Below, one piece after another: positions 1-6,150 of a DNA stretch of 8,165 nt. This DNA is from Bacillota bacterium (GTDB lineage Bacteria; Bacillota; Clostridia; Christensenellales; CAG-138): positions 1-8,165 of the forward strand of contig JAEZIE010000197.1 of NCBI GenBank assembly GCA_023416175.1, given 5' to 3'. The translations under genes and the position numbers were made by a program. Positions within the stretch are counted from its first letter, which is position 1. Every line of letters begins with the position of its first letter. The notes beneath the pieces were generated by a model. That model was not told where the DNA came from. It searched no databases and saw nothing but the letters and a program-made list of their open reading frames with translations.

Positions 1-646
1 TCATAATCCGAGCCAACCGTGTCGCGCTACCTTCCGCCTGGAAGCTGAAAAGCTTTTGTATGTCCACCTTCGCCTTGGTGGGTTTATAATGGCAGGGCAT
101 GCGTATGGGCAGTGCGGAGGCGGGCGGTTCGCCCTTGATCGCGGCTGCCACCTCGGATGTAGTATAGGTGCGGAACAGATGCCTCCGCTTTTTGAAGTAA
201 ATGAGGTTGGGGATGAGCCAAATAAGCACCCCAGCCACCTGCGCGCCGATTAAAAATTCAATCTTTAGCCCTCCGGGCAGATGCGCATGTTCCTGCTGCC
301 ACCTAGAGTACGTCGACAGCGCATTCTCGGCAAACCCAGCGCACAGCAACACAATGTTCCACTTGTACCCCGCCAGTGTAAAATCTCGCAGCTCAATAAA
401 TGTAAAGATCGCGGCGACACCAGCAAGTACGGTCAGAAAAAACCATACAAGGTCCAGAACATTTCCTTCTCCCACCCATAAGGGAATGCTATACAAGCCA
501 GCAAGCGCAGTGGGGATGTTCAATAAGCTCGTAACAAGCACCAGGTACAAATATACGTTCAGATAGAAGCCCATCCATGCGGTGGAGATCTGTTCGCTCT
601 CAATCATCGCCTTCTTGAGCACCGCTTTAATCCCGGCGTTGGTCAT
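1..646 (-). CDS. Four-helix membrane protein of unknown function, paralogue of its upstream neighbour (3' end outside window)
   Basis: An open frame of 215 codons starts with ATG at 646 and reaches the window edge without a stop. It is preceded by AGGAG nine bases upstream of the ATG. I do not recognise a named family. Hydrophobic stretches lie near residues 27-43, 64-84, 97-112 and 130-150, suggesting four membrane helices. A basic motif, PNLIYFKKRRHLF (146-158), follows the last helix and then TYTTSEVAAAI. The tail from residue 172 onward is hydrophilic and probably cytoplasmic; its end is not visible. The protein resembles the product of 699-1211 in three blocks: an N-terminal W-M-x-x-Y motif, a GYKW motif before helix 3, and the IPNxxYFxKRRxLF block. 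The start is 52 bases behind that gene's stop, so the two are probably cotranscribed. Gene identity as a real CDS is well supported by this paralogy and the ribosome binding site; function is open. Confidence 0.82.
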   Translation of the reverse strand, partial: MTNAGIKAVLKKAMIESEQISTAWMGFYLNVYLYLVLVTSLLNIPTALAGLYSIPLWVGEGNVLDLVWFFLTVLAGVAAIFTFIELRDFTLAGYKWNIVLLCAGFAENALSTYSRWQQEHAHLPGGLKIEFLIGAQVAGVLIWLIPNLIYFKKRRHLFRTYTTSEVAAAIKGEPPASALPIRMPCHYKPTKAKVDIQKLFSFQAEGSATRLARIM

Positions 647-698
647 ATCTCTTTACTCCTGTTCTGTACTGTCTATTTTTGCAGCCAACGTAAAGATA

Positions 699-1211
699 TT
701 AGGAAAGCGAGTGCCACTGGCCCATAGCATAGGCAATCTCACTCGGCGCATATACCCTGAACAATGCCCTGCGCTTACGAAAATAGAGATAATTCGGTAA
801 CGCCCACCCGCCTGCATAAATCACAAGAAAGATCACGGCATACAGCACAGACGCTCCCGAATTGTACCGAAACCCAAGATTGATCGAAGCGTTTACTGCC
901 CAGAGAATCACACAAAGCACCAGATGTGCAACGCCCCATTTAAATCCGCTCGGGCGAAGGTTTATCATATACTTGTAGGCAAACACCGTGCAAACCATAA
1001 GCGCCAGCCCAACGGCAGCCAAGACGACGAAAGGTATCAATGTTTCTTTGGCCAGACCGATCCTCCCGGACAATAACTGGCTCAAAAGGCGCAGCTGAAA
1101 AATAGCTGTCTGCACAAAAAGGGCAACTAAGTAAATAGTGACATACGCCCGCATCCACCTTGTCGGAATTGGGCTCTCTTTCAATACAGCAATACATTCT
1201 TTTCGCCGCAT
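699..1211 (-). CDS. Small four-helix membrane protein of unknown function, first of a paralogous pair
   Basis: The 170-residue product has hydrophobic segments near 22-40, 58-80, 92-111 and 118-144, and a short basic C-terminus with the motif LPNYLYFRKRRALF (138-151) followed by RVYAPSEIAYAM. I chose ATG at 1211 because AAGGAG (1219-1224) sits seven bases upstream; an in-frame TTG at 1217 would lie too close to it. No signal peptide, enzyme motif or named domain is evident. The positive cluster after the last helix predicts a cytoplasmic C-terminus by the positive-inside rule. It lies behind a putative promoter at 1255-1283 and is followed after 52 bases by a longer paralogue, which carries an extra hydrophilic tail that this protein lacks. 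The family is probably one of the many uncharacterised Clostridia membrane proteins ending in a YFxKRxxLF block, which is recalled rather than checked. Confidence 0.85.
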   Translation of the reverse strand: MRRKECIAVLKESPIPTRWMRAYVTIYLVALFVQTAIFQLRLLSQLLSGRIGLAKETLIPFVVLAAVGLALMVCTVFAYKYMINLRPSGFKWGVAHLVLCVILWAVNASINLGFRYNSGASVLYAVIFLVIYAGGWALPNYLYFRKRRALFRVYAPSEIAYAMGQWHSLS

Positions 1212-1254
1212 GCTCAATCTCCTTTATGAAATGCATATATATGGGATCATTTCC

Positions 1255-1283
1255 AGTATACGCTTGCGCTCATTTGTTCGCAA
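1255..1283 (-). promoter_or_regulatory. Putative sigma-A promoter for the membrane-protein pair
   Basis: Reading the minus strand, a -35-like TTGCGA (1278-1283, four of six consensus bases) is followed after exactly 17 bases by TATACT (1255-1260, five of six). This places transcription start near 1248 and gives a leader of roughly 35-40 bases before the ATG at 1211, with its own ribosome binding site. It lies just behind the ribU terminator, which fits a new transcription unit. Supported by sequence only. Confidence 0.55.
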
Positions 1284-1285
1284 GC
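1262..1285. repeat. Perfect 7-bp inverted repeat overlapping the putative -35 box
   Basis: GCTTGCG (1262-1268) and CGCAAGC (1279-1285) form a perfect inverted repeat with ten bases between the arms. The right arm covers most of the -35 box and the left arm lies in the spacer next to the -10 box, so a dimeric regulator bound here could block the promoter. A second small inverted repeat, GCTAC/GTAGC (1284-1288 and 1294-1298, five-base loop), follows directly. Either could be only an RNA hairpin or chance; the operator role is inference. Confidence 0.35.
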
Positions 1286-1302
1286 TACGTTTTGTAGCGC
1301 TG

Positions 1303-1332
1303 CAAAAGAGCCGAAGCGTTTGCTCCGGCTCT
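1303..1332 (-). terminator. Intrinsic terminator after ribU
   Basis: On the minus strand an 11-bp stem (arms 1322-1332 and 1307-1317, one G-T wobble, four-base loop AAAC) is followed by a short T run (1304-1307). It starts 19 bases behind the ribU stop codon. The U tract is short, so efficiency may be moderate, but position and stem strength fit a rho-independent terminator ending the riboflavin unit. Confidence 0.7.
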
Positions 1333-1351
1333 GCCGTTTATGATTTTAATT

Positions 1352-1933
1352 TTACTTTGCCCTTTGTACCGCAGGGGCGGGGGCATCCGCGCGCTCAATA
1401 CGCAGCACCCGCGCGACGGATTTGTAAAGGAGGAACGTCAAAGTACCGTTCGCCACGGTTTTGATGGCGTTGAAGGGGATGATGATGGGGGCGAGCATAT
1501 CCACCACAACCTCACGCGGCACACCCATGAAATGGACGGTGAATATGAGGTTCAAAGGGATCATCATCAAAATCATGCCCAATGCGCCGGAAAGAAGGCC
1601 AGCGACCGCGCCCTTGCGGGAGCGCCAACGGCTGTAGATTAGACCCGCCGCAAGCACGAACGTACCGGTTGCGCAAAAATGCATCATTGCGCCGATCCAT
1701 CCGCTGGCCGGAGAAATGAGCAGCCATTGCAGCACGCTTACCACGGCGGTAAGTGCTAGGCCCCACAGCGGGCCGTATAGGAACGTGCCGATGAGAATGG
1801 GGACATCCGCCATGTCATACTCGAGGAACGTCGCGCCGGGGAAGATGGGGAAATGAACGATATAGACCAGCAGCAGCGAAAGCCCCGCCAGCATCCCCAA
1901 GTGAACCAGCCTGTTTGTGTTTTCCCGTTTCAT
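1352..1933 (-). CDS. ribU: Riboflavin ECF transporter S-component RibU
   Basis: This 193-residue polytopic membrane protein is the substrate-binding S-component that captures riboflavin outside the cell; with the shared EcfA, EcfA' and EcfT module, encoded elsewhere, it imports the vitamin. The sequence is hydrophobic throughout, with about six helices. It carries the RibU hallmark FPGATFLEYDMADVP (residues 31-45) followed by FLYGPLWGLA (51-60), and a late IIPFNAIK block (151-158), all of which match Bacillus subtilis RibU (YpaA) as I remember it. Length is normal for the family. Helix 1 contains small residues spaced by four (G13, G17), consistent with the EcfT contact face known in S-components. 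ATG at 1933 is preceded by CGGAG ten bases upstream, a rather weak site. The FMN riboswitch at 2064-2202 directly upstream independently supports the riboflavin assignment and predicts repression by FMN. Confidence 0.95.
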   Translation of the reverse strand: MKRENTNRLVHLGMLAGLSLLLVYIVHFPIFPGATFLEYDMADVPILIGTFLYGPLWGLALTAVVSVLQWLLISPASGWIGAMMHFCATGTFVLAAGLIYSRWRSRKGAVAGLLSGALGMILMMIPLNLIFTVHFMGVPREVVVDMLAPIIIPFNAIKTVANGTLTFLLYKSVARVLRIERADAPAPAVQRAK

Positions 1934-1998
1934 GTTGCAAACACTCCGTTTAAAATGTATGCTTCCCGGTTTTCACGTACCATTGCAGCGAGGGCAAC

Positions 1999-2027
1999 AA
2001 AAAAACGCCCCGCTGCTGCGGCGCGTT
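1999..2027 (-). terminator. Riboswitch-controlled intrinsic terminator upstream of ribU
   Basis: A 10-bp stem with one G-G mismatch (arms 2018-2027 and 2004-2013, loop AGCA) is followed on the minus strand by seven T residues (1999-2005). It sits between the FMN aptamer and the ribU start, about 66 bases before the ATG. This is the usual layout of a transcription-terminating FMN riboswitch: with FMN bound the hairpin forms and ribU is not transcribed. The stem and U tract are seen directly; ligand control is from family knowledge. Confidence 0.88.
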
Positions 2028-2063
2028 GTGAAAAACAAGTGCGGCGATTAAAAAATTCGTCGC

Positions 2064-2202
2064 GCTTCTTCCATCCGGACTATACCGTCGGCGCCAAAAT
2101 CGCATTGGCTCAACCCTGTAAACAGGGGTCGCGGGCTTAGCTAAACAGGCTTTGAACCCTGCCGCATCACCGCCGGTGGGGAATTACACCCCGCCCCGAA
2201 GC
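2064..2202 (-). promoter_or_regulatory. FMN riboswitch (RFN element)
   Basis: The minus-strand RNA shows the RFN consensus blocks in order: GGGGCGGGGTGTAATTCCCC then ACCGGCGGT near the 5' end, AGCCCGCGA in the middle, and GCCGACGGTATAGTCCGGAT near the 3' end (2073-2092). The outer stem P1 is formed by GCTTC (2198-2202) and GAAGC (2064-2068). A variable hairpin, CCCTGTTTACAGGG, lies between the AGCCCGCGA and GCCGACGG blocks. The aptamer binds flavin mononucleotide and controls riboflavin genes; here it precedes ribU, with an intrinsic terminator at 1999-2027 as expression platform. Element size and all conserved junction segments look normal. Confidence 0.96.
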
Positions 2203-2211
2203 ATCGTATAT

Positions 2212-2240
2212 ATTTTAGCAGGGATCATGCCGTTTTGCAA
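2212..2240 (-). promoter_or_regulatory. Putative sigma-A promoter of the FMN riboswitch-ribU unit
   Basis: TTGCAA (2235-2240) and TAAAAT (2212-2217) on the minus strand are separated by 17 bases and match the consensus at four and five of six positions. The predicted transcription start, near 2205, is only a few bases before the riboswitch P1 stem at 2202, exactly where a riboswitch transcript should begin. The -35 box is about 30 bases beyond the phoR stop codon. Confidence 0.7.
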
Positions 2241-2270
2241 GCCTGTATCGGATTCTTCTTTGGATTATTT

Positions 2271-3959
2271 TTACTGCTTCTCCCGCGGAGTAGGCTTAGG
2301 GAATCTGACCGTGATGGTGGTCCCGCTGTTGACTGTACTCTCCAAAGACAGCTTTGCCCCATGCATCAGTGCGCCGCGCTTGACGATGGCAAGACCAAGG
2401 CCCGTTCCGCCCGTCTCCTTGGAATGGCTCTGATCCACGCGGTAGAACCGCTCGAACACGCGGCTTTGATGGTCCGGCGGAATGCCGATGCCCGTATCAG
2501 AAACCACGACATTGACGCGCCCGTCCGTCTGGGGCAGCACCGCAAGCGTCACGCTGCCTCCCTGCTTGTTGTAGCGTATGCCGTTGTCACACAGGTTGTA
2601 GAGAATTTCCTCAAGTATCTGTTTGACGCCGTCCACTTCGGCCTGCTCGCCTTCCACGTGCAGCGCAACGTCCTTTGTCTGCGCCACAGGCAGCAGCCGT
2701 TCCTTTACGCTGTTTGCAAGGTCCAGTAGTTCCACGCGCTCAAAGGGCAAATTACCCGCCCCTTCATCTAGGCGGGAAAGCCGTATAATATCCTCCACCA
2801 AAGCGATAAGGCGCGTGCTTTCCTCATGGATGCGTCGGGCAAACCCCTGCATATCCTCCGGCTTTACCAGGCCGTCCTTCATGATCTCCGCGTAACCGGA
2901 AATAGAGGTCAGCGGGGTTTTGAGTTCATGCGAGACATTGGCGGAAAACTCCCGCCGCATGCGCTCCTGCTCCTCCCGCTCGGTAAAATCCATAATCAGC
3001 ACCACGACGCCGGTGACCGCCGCGCGCTCCCGTACCGGGCTTGCAATGAGCTGGTAGCTCCGGCCGTTGAGCTGTATGATCTGTTCAGCGGGGATGCCTT
3101 TTGTAGCCTGTTCCACCGCCGTCTGCAGCGTGAGGCTGCGGTCCACGGTGAGCACATGCTTGCCCGTGCAAGATTTGCTGTCCGCCCGGAACAGGCGCTG
3201 CGCGCTGCGGTTGATGGTGAGTATAATACCGTGGGCGTTGAGCACTAAAAGCCCTTCGCGCATGTTGTGGGCGATGGCGGAAAATTCGTCGCTCCGCACG
3301 GTCAGCTCCTGCATCTGAGAGGCGATCTGCCGTTTTTGCGCCTCCAACCGCGATAACAGCGGCGAAAGTTCGTCGTAAATTTCGTTGTTGAGCGGATCAT
3401 CAAGATCCAATGCGTTCAGCGGAGATATGATATGCCGCGTCATGCGTTTGGCAAGCAGCACGCAAATAATAAGCGTCAAAATGAGTGTACCGATAAGCGC
3501 GGGCAGCATCCGCCAGAGTACGCCCCATATGCTTGCCTGCGTATCCGCAAGGCGCAGCACGCTGCCGTCCGGAAGTTTTTTGGCGTAGTAGAGCGTTTCT
3601 TTTCCAATGGTTTCGGAAGGCCGGGTGCTTTCCCCCGTTCCCGCTGCAAGCGCCGCAATAAATTCCGGGCGGTCGCCGTGGTTCTCCATCTCAGCCGCGT
3701 TGGCGTTGCTGTCGTAGAGCACCTTTCCGTCTGCTGCAATCAATGTCAGGCGCGTATCGTCCACCTGCTGGATCCTGTTAAGATACGCTTGATCACCTAA
3801 CAGCTGCATACCCGCCGCCACATAGCCCGCCTGGCTCCTCTGCTCCCGCCGCAGTTGAGCAGTCAGCACGCCATAGAATACGCCGAGCGTCAAAAGCGCC
3901 AAAATCAGTACGCAAACGAGCGATAGCAGCACCATGTAGCGGTTAACGGTCTTTTGCAT
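2271..3959 (-). CDS. phoR: PhoR-type sensor histidine kinase for phosphate starvation
   Basis: This 562-residue membrane kinase is expected to autophosphorylate and pass phosphate to the PhoP regulator encoded directly upstream. Order of parts: helix 1 (about 8-30), an extracytoplasmic sensor region of about 115 residues with DTRLTLIAADGKVLYDS (68-84), helix 2 (about 152-170), a short HAMP-like linker (172-215), a PAS domain (about 222-330), HisKA with the phosphoacceptor His344 in NVSHELKTP, then the catalytic ATPase domain with N459 of the N box, DTGIGIP (488-494), VFERFYRVD (501-509) and GGTGLGLAIVK (517-527). HELKT also provides the E-x-x-T phosphatase motif. I start at ATG 3959, with AAAGGAG overlapping the end of phoP and a seven-base gap; the open frame extends upstream to 4088 but that part lies across phoP. 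The context with pst, phoU and phoP supports phosphate as the signal; the exact ligand of the outer domain is unknown. Confidence 0.93.
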   Translation of the reverse strand: MQKTVNRYMVLLSLVCVLILALLTLGVFYGVLTAQLRREQRSQAGYVAAGMQLLGDQAYLNRIQQVDDTRLTLIAADGKVLYDSNANAAEMENHGDRPEFIAALAAGTGESTRPSETIGKETLYYAKKLPDGSVLRLADTQASIWGVLWRMLPALIGTLILTLIICVLLAKRMTRHIISPLNALDLDDPLNNEIYDELSPLLSRLEAQKRQIASQMQELTVRSDEFSAIAHNMREGLLVLNAHGIILTINRSAQRLFRADSKSCTGKHVLTVDRSLTLQTAVEQATKGIPAEQIIQLNGRSYQLIASPVRERAAVTGVVVLIMDFTEREEQERMRREFSANVSHELKTPLTSISGYAEIMKDGLVKPEDMQGFARRIHEESTRLIALVEDIIRLSRLDEGAGNLPFERVELLDLANSVKERLLPVAQTKDVALHVEGEQAEVDGVKQILEEILYNLCDNGIRYNKQGGSVTLAVLPQTDGRVNVVVSDTGIGIPPDHQSRVFERFYRVDQSHSKETGGTGLGLAIVKRGALMHGAKLSLESTVNSGTTITVRFPKPTPREKQ

Positions 3960-3966
3960 ATCAATC

Positions 3967-4635
3967 TTACTCCTTTGCGCGGTAGCCGACGCCGCGTACG
4001 GTCTCAACAATATATGCGCAATCCCCCAGCTTCTGCCGCAAAGTCTGAATGTGTACGTCCACGGTACGCGTGCCGCCCGCATAATCATATCCCCAAACGG
4101 CTGTTAACAAGCGATCCCGCGTGAACACGCGCCCGCGGTTTTCCATCAGAAACCTCAGCAGGGAAAATTCTATGAAGGAAAGAGTCACATTCGCCCCCGC
4201 GCAGGAGACCGTATGCTTATCCGTGTTTAAGACAAGCTCATCAATCGCGAGAATATCGGTCAGTTCCCTGGGTGAAGAGCGCCGCAATACCGCCTTGATC
4301 CGGGAGATCAGTTCCATCATACCAAACGGCTTTGTAATATAATCGTCAGCTCCCCCATCCAGTCCTCTCACCTTATCATATTCCGCGCCGCGGGCGGTCA
4401 ACAGAATGACTGGAATGCCTTTTGTGGCTTCAGCCGAGCGCAGGCGTTTTAATATGGATACGCCGTCCTCGCCGGGCAGCATCACGTCCAACAGGATCAG
4501 TTCCGGCAACGCTTCATTCATCTTCTGCCAGAGCTGCTCCGCATTTTCAAAGCCCTTCGCTTCAAAGCCTGTCTGCGCAAGCGTATAGAGCACAAGTTCC
4601 CGGATATTGGTTTCATCCTCTACATAGTAAATCAT
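3967..4635 (-). CDS. phoP: PhoP/PhoB-type response regulator, OmpR family
   Basis: This 222-residue cytoplasmic protein combines an N-terminal receiver and a C-terminal winged-helix DNA-binding domain. The receiver shows the acidic pair at E6-D7, the phosphoacceptor Asp50 in ILLDVMLPGEDG, the switch Thr80 in ILLTARG and Lys102 in TKPF. The effector domain (about 125-220) contains the recognition-helix region GTRTVDVHIQTLRQKLG and ends with the usual RGVGYR. It should be phosphorylated by the neighbouring PhoR and activate pst genes under phosphate limitation. The ATG at 4635 has GAGGG seven bases upstream, and phoU ends 33 bases earlier, so the gene belongs to the pst operon. No Pho box was identified in this window, as the operon promoter lies upstream of it. 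A symbol of phoB would be equally acceptable. Confidence 0.93.
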   Translation of the reverse strand: MIYYVEDETNIRELVLYTLAQTGFEAKGFENAEQLWQKMNEALPELILLDVMLPGEDGVSILKRLRSAEATKGIPVILLTARGAEYDKVRGLDGGADDYITKPFGMMELISRIKAVLRRSSPRELTDILAIDELVLNTDKHTVSCAGANVTLSFIEFSLLRFLMENRGRVFTRDRLLTAVWGYDYAGGTRTVDVHIQTLRQKLGDCAYIVETVRGVGYRAKE

Positions 4636-4668
4636 GCCGTTTCCCTCTTAGCGCCATTCTGCGCTTAT

Positions 4669-5325
4669 TTAGTCCAGCTCCGACGATTCATGCACCCCGG
4701 TAATGGAAAACAGCACCCATTCCGCAATGTTTACCGCATGGTCGCCAATGCGCTCCAGGTACTTTGTGATCATAAACAGATCCAGCGCGTGTTCTGCAGA
4801 ATGCGGATCCGCCGTAATTCGCTCAATCAGCTTACTGCGTACCTGCAGGAAGCGATCATCCACCTCGTCGTCCGCATCGATCACCTTCCGGGCAAGCGCT
4901 TCGTCCCGGCTCACAAACGCGTCGATGCTGCTTGTAACCATGGCGATGGTGGCGTCCGCCATCAGCGGGATTTCTTCCGGCTGGACATGATCGAAGTTCT
5001 CATCCATAACAAGAACGATTTCAGAAATATCCGCCGCCTGGTCGCCAATGCGCTCCATGTCCGTGATCATTTTGAGCGCGGAGGAAATGAGCCTGAGGTC
5101 CCGGGCCACCGGCTGCTGCTGCAGCAAAAGCCGCAGGCACAGGCTTTCGATTCTGCGCTCTTTCTCATCGATCTCATGGTCGAATTTAATGGCCTGCCTT
5201 GCAAGCTGCGCATCATGGGACCTTAACGCCGCGCAGGCATTCTGAATGGCCTGCTCGATGAGCCCGCCCATTTCAATGAGTTCCTTGTTGAGTTGATCGA
5301 GTTGTTCATCGAATTTATTTCGCAT
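4669..5325 (-). CDS. phoU: Phosphate signalling adaptor PhoU
   Basis: PhoU (218 residues, normal length) is an all-helical cytoplasmic protein that, from work on homologues, links the PstSCAB transporter to PhoR and restrains Pho signalling when phosphate is plentiful. The sequence shows two repeats of a three-helix bundle, each with the metal-binding E-x-x-x-D signature: ERIGDQAADI (91-100) and ERIGDHAVNI (191-200). It begins MRNKFDEQLDQLNKEL, the usual PhoU opening. The ATG shares one base with the pstB stop codon (TGATG), and GGGGAGG lies eight bases upstream within pstB, so translation is probably coupled. It is followed by phoP after 33 bases. A 19-base exact direct repeat underlies the two metal motifs. 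Confidence 0.96.
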   Translation of the reverse strand: MRNKFDEQLDQLNKELIEMGGLIEQAIQNACAALRSHDAQLARQAIKFDHEIDEKERRIESLCLRLLLQQQPVARDLRLISSALKMITDMERIGDQAADISEIVLVMDENFDHVQPEEIPLMADATIAMVTSSIDAFVSRDEALARKVIDADDEVDDRFLQVRSKLIERITADPHSAEHALDLFMITKYLERIGDHAVNIAEWVLFSITGVHESSELD

Positions 5326-6092
5326 CAGCCAAACCTCCCCGTGATATAATCCTCTGTCCTTTTATCCTTGGGCATGGAAAAGAGCCGTTCCGTTCCCCCG
5401 TATTCTATAACTTCACCCAGCAGAAAGAATGCCGTTTTATCGGAGATACGTGCCGCCTGCTGCATATTGTGGGTTACGATGATTATAGTATATTTGGACT
5501 TTAATTCCACGGCAAGATCTTCGATTTTTGAGGTGGAAATGGGATCGAGGGCGCTTGTGGGTTCATCCATCAACAGCACCTCCGGCTCTACCGCAAGTGC
5601 CCGCGCGATACATAGCCGCTGCTGCTGTCCGCCCGAGAGTCCGAGTGCGCTCTTTTTGAGCCGGTCTTTGAGTTCGTGCCAGATCGCGGCATTGGTAAGC
5701 GACATTTCCACGATATCGTCGAGTTTCGCTTTGGCGCGTACGCCATGCGTTCGCGGCCCATAGGCAACGTTGTCGTAAACGCTCATGGGGAACGGATTGG
5801 GCTTTTGGAACACCATGCCCACCCGCTTTCGAAGAAGGTTGACATCCATGCTGCCATAGATATCCTCGCCATCGAGCGTGACCCTGCCCTCGATCCGGCA
5901 GCCTTCCACTAGATCATTCATGCGGTTGAGCGTCTTCAAAAGCGTGGACTTGCCGCAGCCGGAAGGACCGATAAATGCGGTGATTTCGCGCTCCTCCACC
6001 GACATGGCCACATTTTTAAGCGCCTGAAAAGAGCCGTAATAAAGATCAAGATCCTTTATATCAAATTTGATGTTCTTTTTCTGCTTTTCCAT
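5325..6092 (-). CDS. pstB: Phosphate ABC transporter ATPase PstB
   Basis: PstB is the nucleotide-binding subunit that powers phosphate import through PstC/PstA; it acts as a dimer on the inner face of the membrane. The 255-residue protein has every ATPase motif: Walker A GPSGCGKST (42-50), Q-loop in VFQKPNPFP (95-102, a PstB-typical sequence), signature LSGGQQQR (152-159), Walker B VLLMDEP (172-178) and switch His208 in IVTHNMQQA. The length is usual. The ATG at 6092 follows AAAGGA at good spacing; a 58-base gap separates it from pstA, and its stop overlaps phoU. Confidence 0.97.
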   Translation of the reverse strand: MEKQKKNIKFDIKDLDLYYGSFQALKNVAMSVEEREITAFIGPSGCGKSTLLKTLNRMNDLVEGCRIEGRVTLDGEDIYGSMDVNLLRKRVGMVFQKPNPFPMSVYDNVAYGPRTHGVRAKAKLDDIVEMSLTNAAIWHELKDRLKKSALGLSGGQQQRLCIARALAVEPEVLLMDEPTSALDPISTSKIEDLAVELKSKYTIIIVTHNMQQAARISDKTAFFLLGEVIEYGGTERLFSMPKDKRTEDYITGRFG

Positions 6093-6150
6093 AGTTCTTC
6101 CTTTCGCCGGTTCTACCTGTCTTACTGTTGGGCATACACCAAAAATCGGT

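Noticed and set aside
1212..1217. TTG start at 1217 for the membrane protein
   Set aside because: It is only a base or so from the AAGGAG, whereas ATG at 1211 has ideal spacing of seven bases.
2286..2296. Short CTCC/GGAG hairpin at the end of phoR as an operon terminator
   Set aside because: Four base pairs, inside the coding region, and not followed by a T run.
2235..2729. 164-codon open frame on the plus strand opposite the phoR 3' end
   Set aside because: Antisense to the conserved ATPase domain of PhoR; no ribosome binding site or family resemblance.
3960..4088. N-terminal extension of the PhoR reading frame by 43 codons
   Set aside because: It lies across the end of phoP, has no better ribosome binding site, and PhoR starts naturally with a short cytoplasmic stretch and helix 1 at the ATG at 3959, which has AAAGGAG upstream.
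4650..4665. Possible terminator hairpin between phoU and phoP
   Set aside because: Only a five-base-pair stem (AGCGC/GCGCT) with no T run following; phoP has its own ribosome binding site and belongs to the same operon.
4690..5226. 178-codon open frame on the plus strand opposite phoU
   Set aside because: It is an antisense shadow of a clearly conserved gene, with no recognisable protein features and many Arg, His and Asn residues as expected from a reverse frame.
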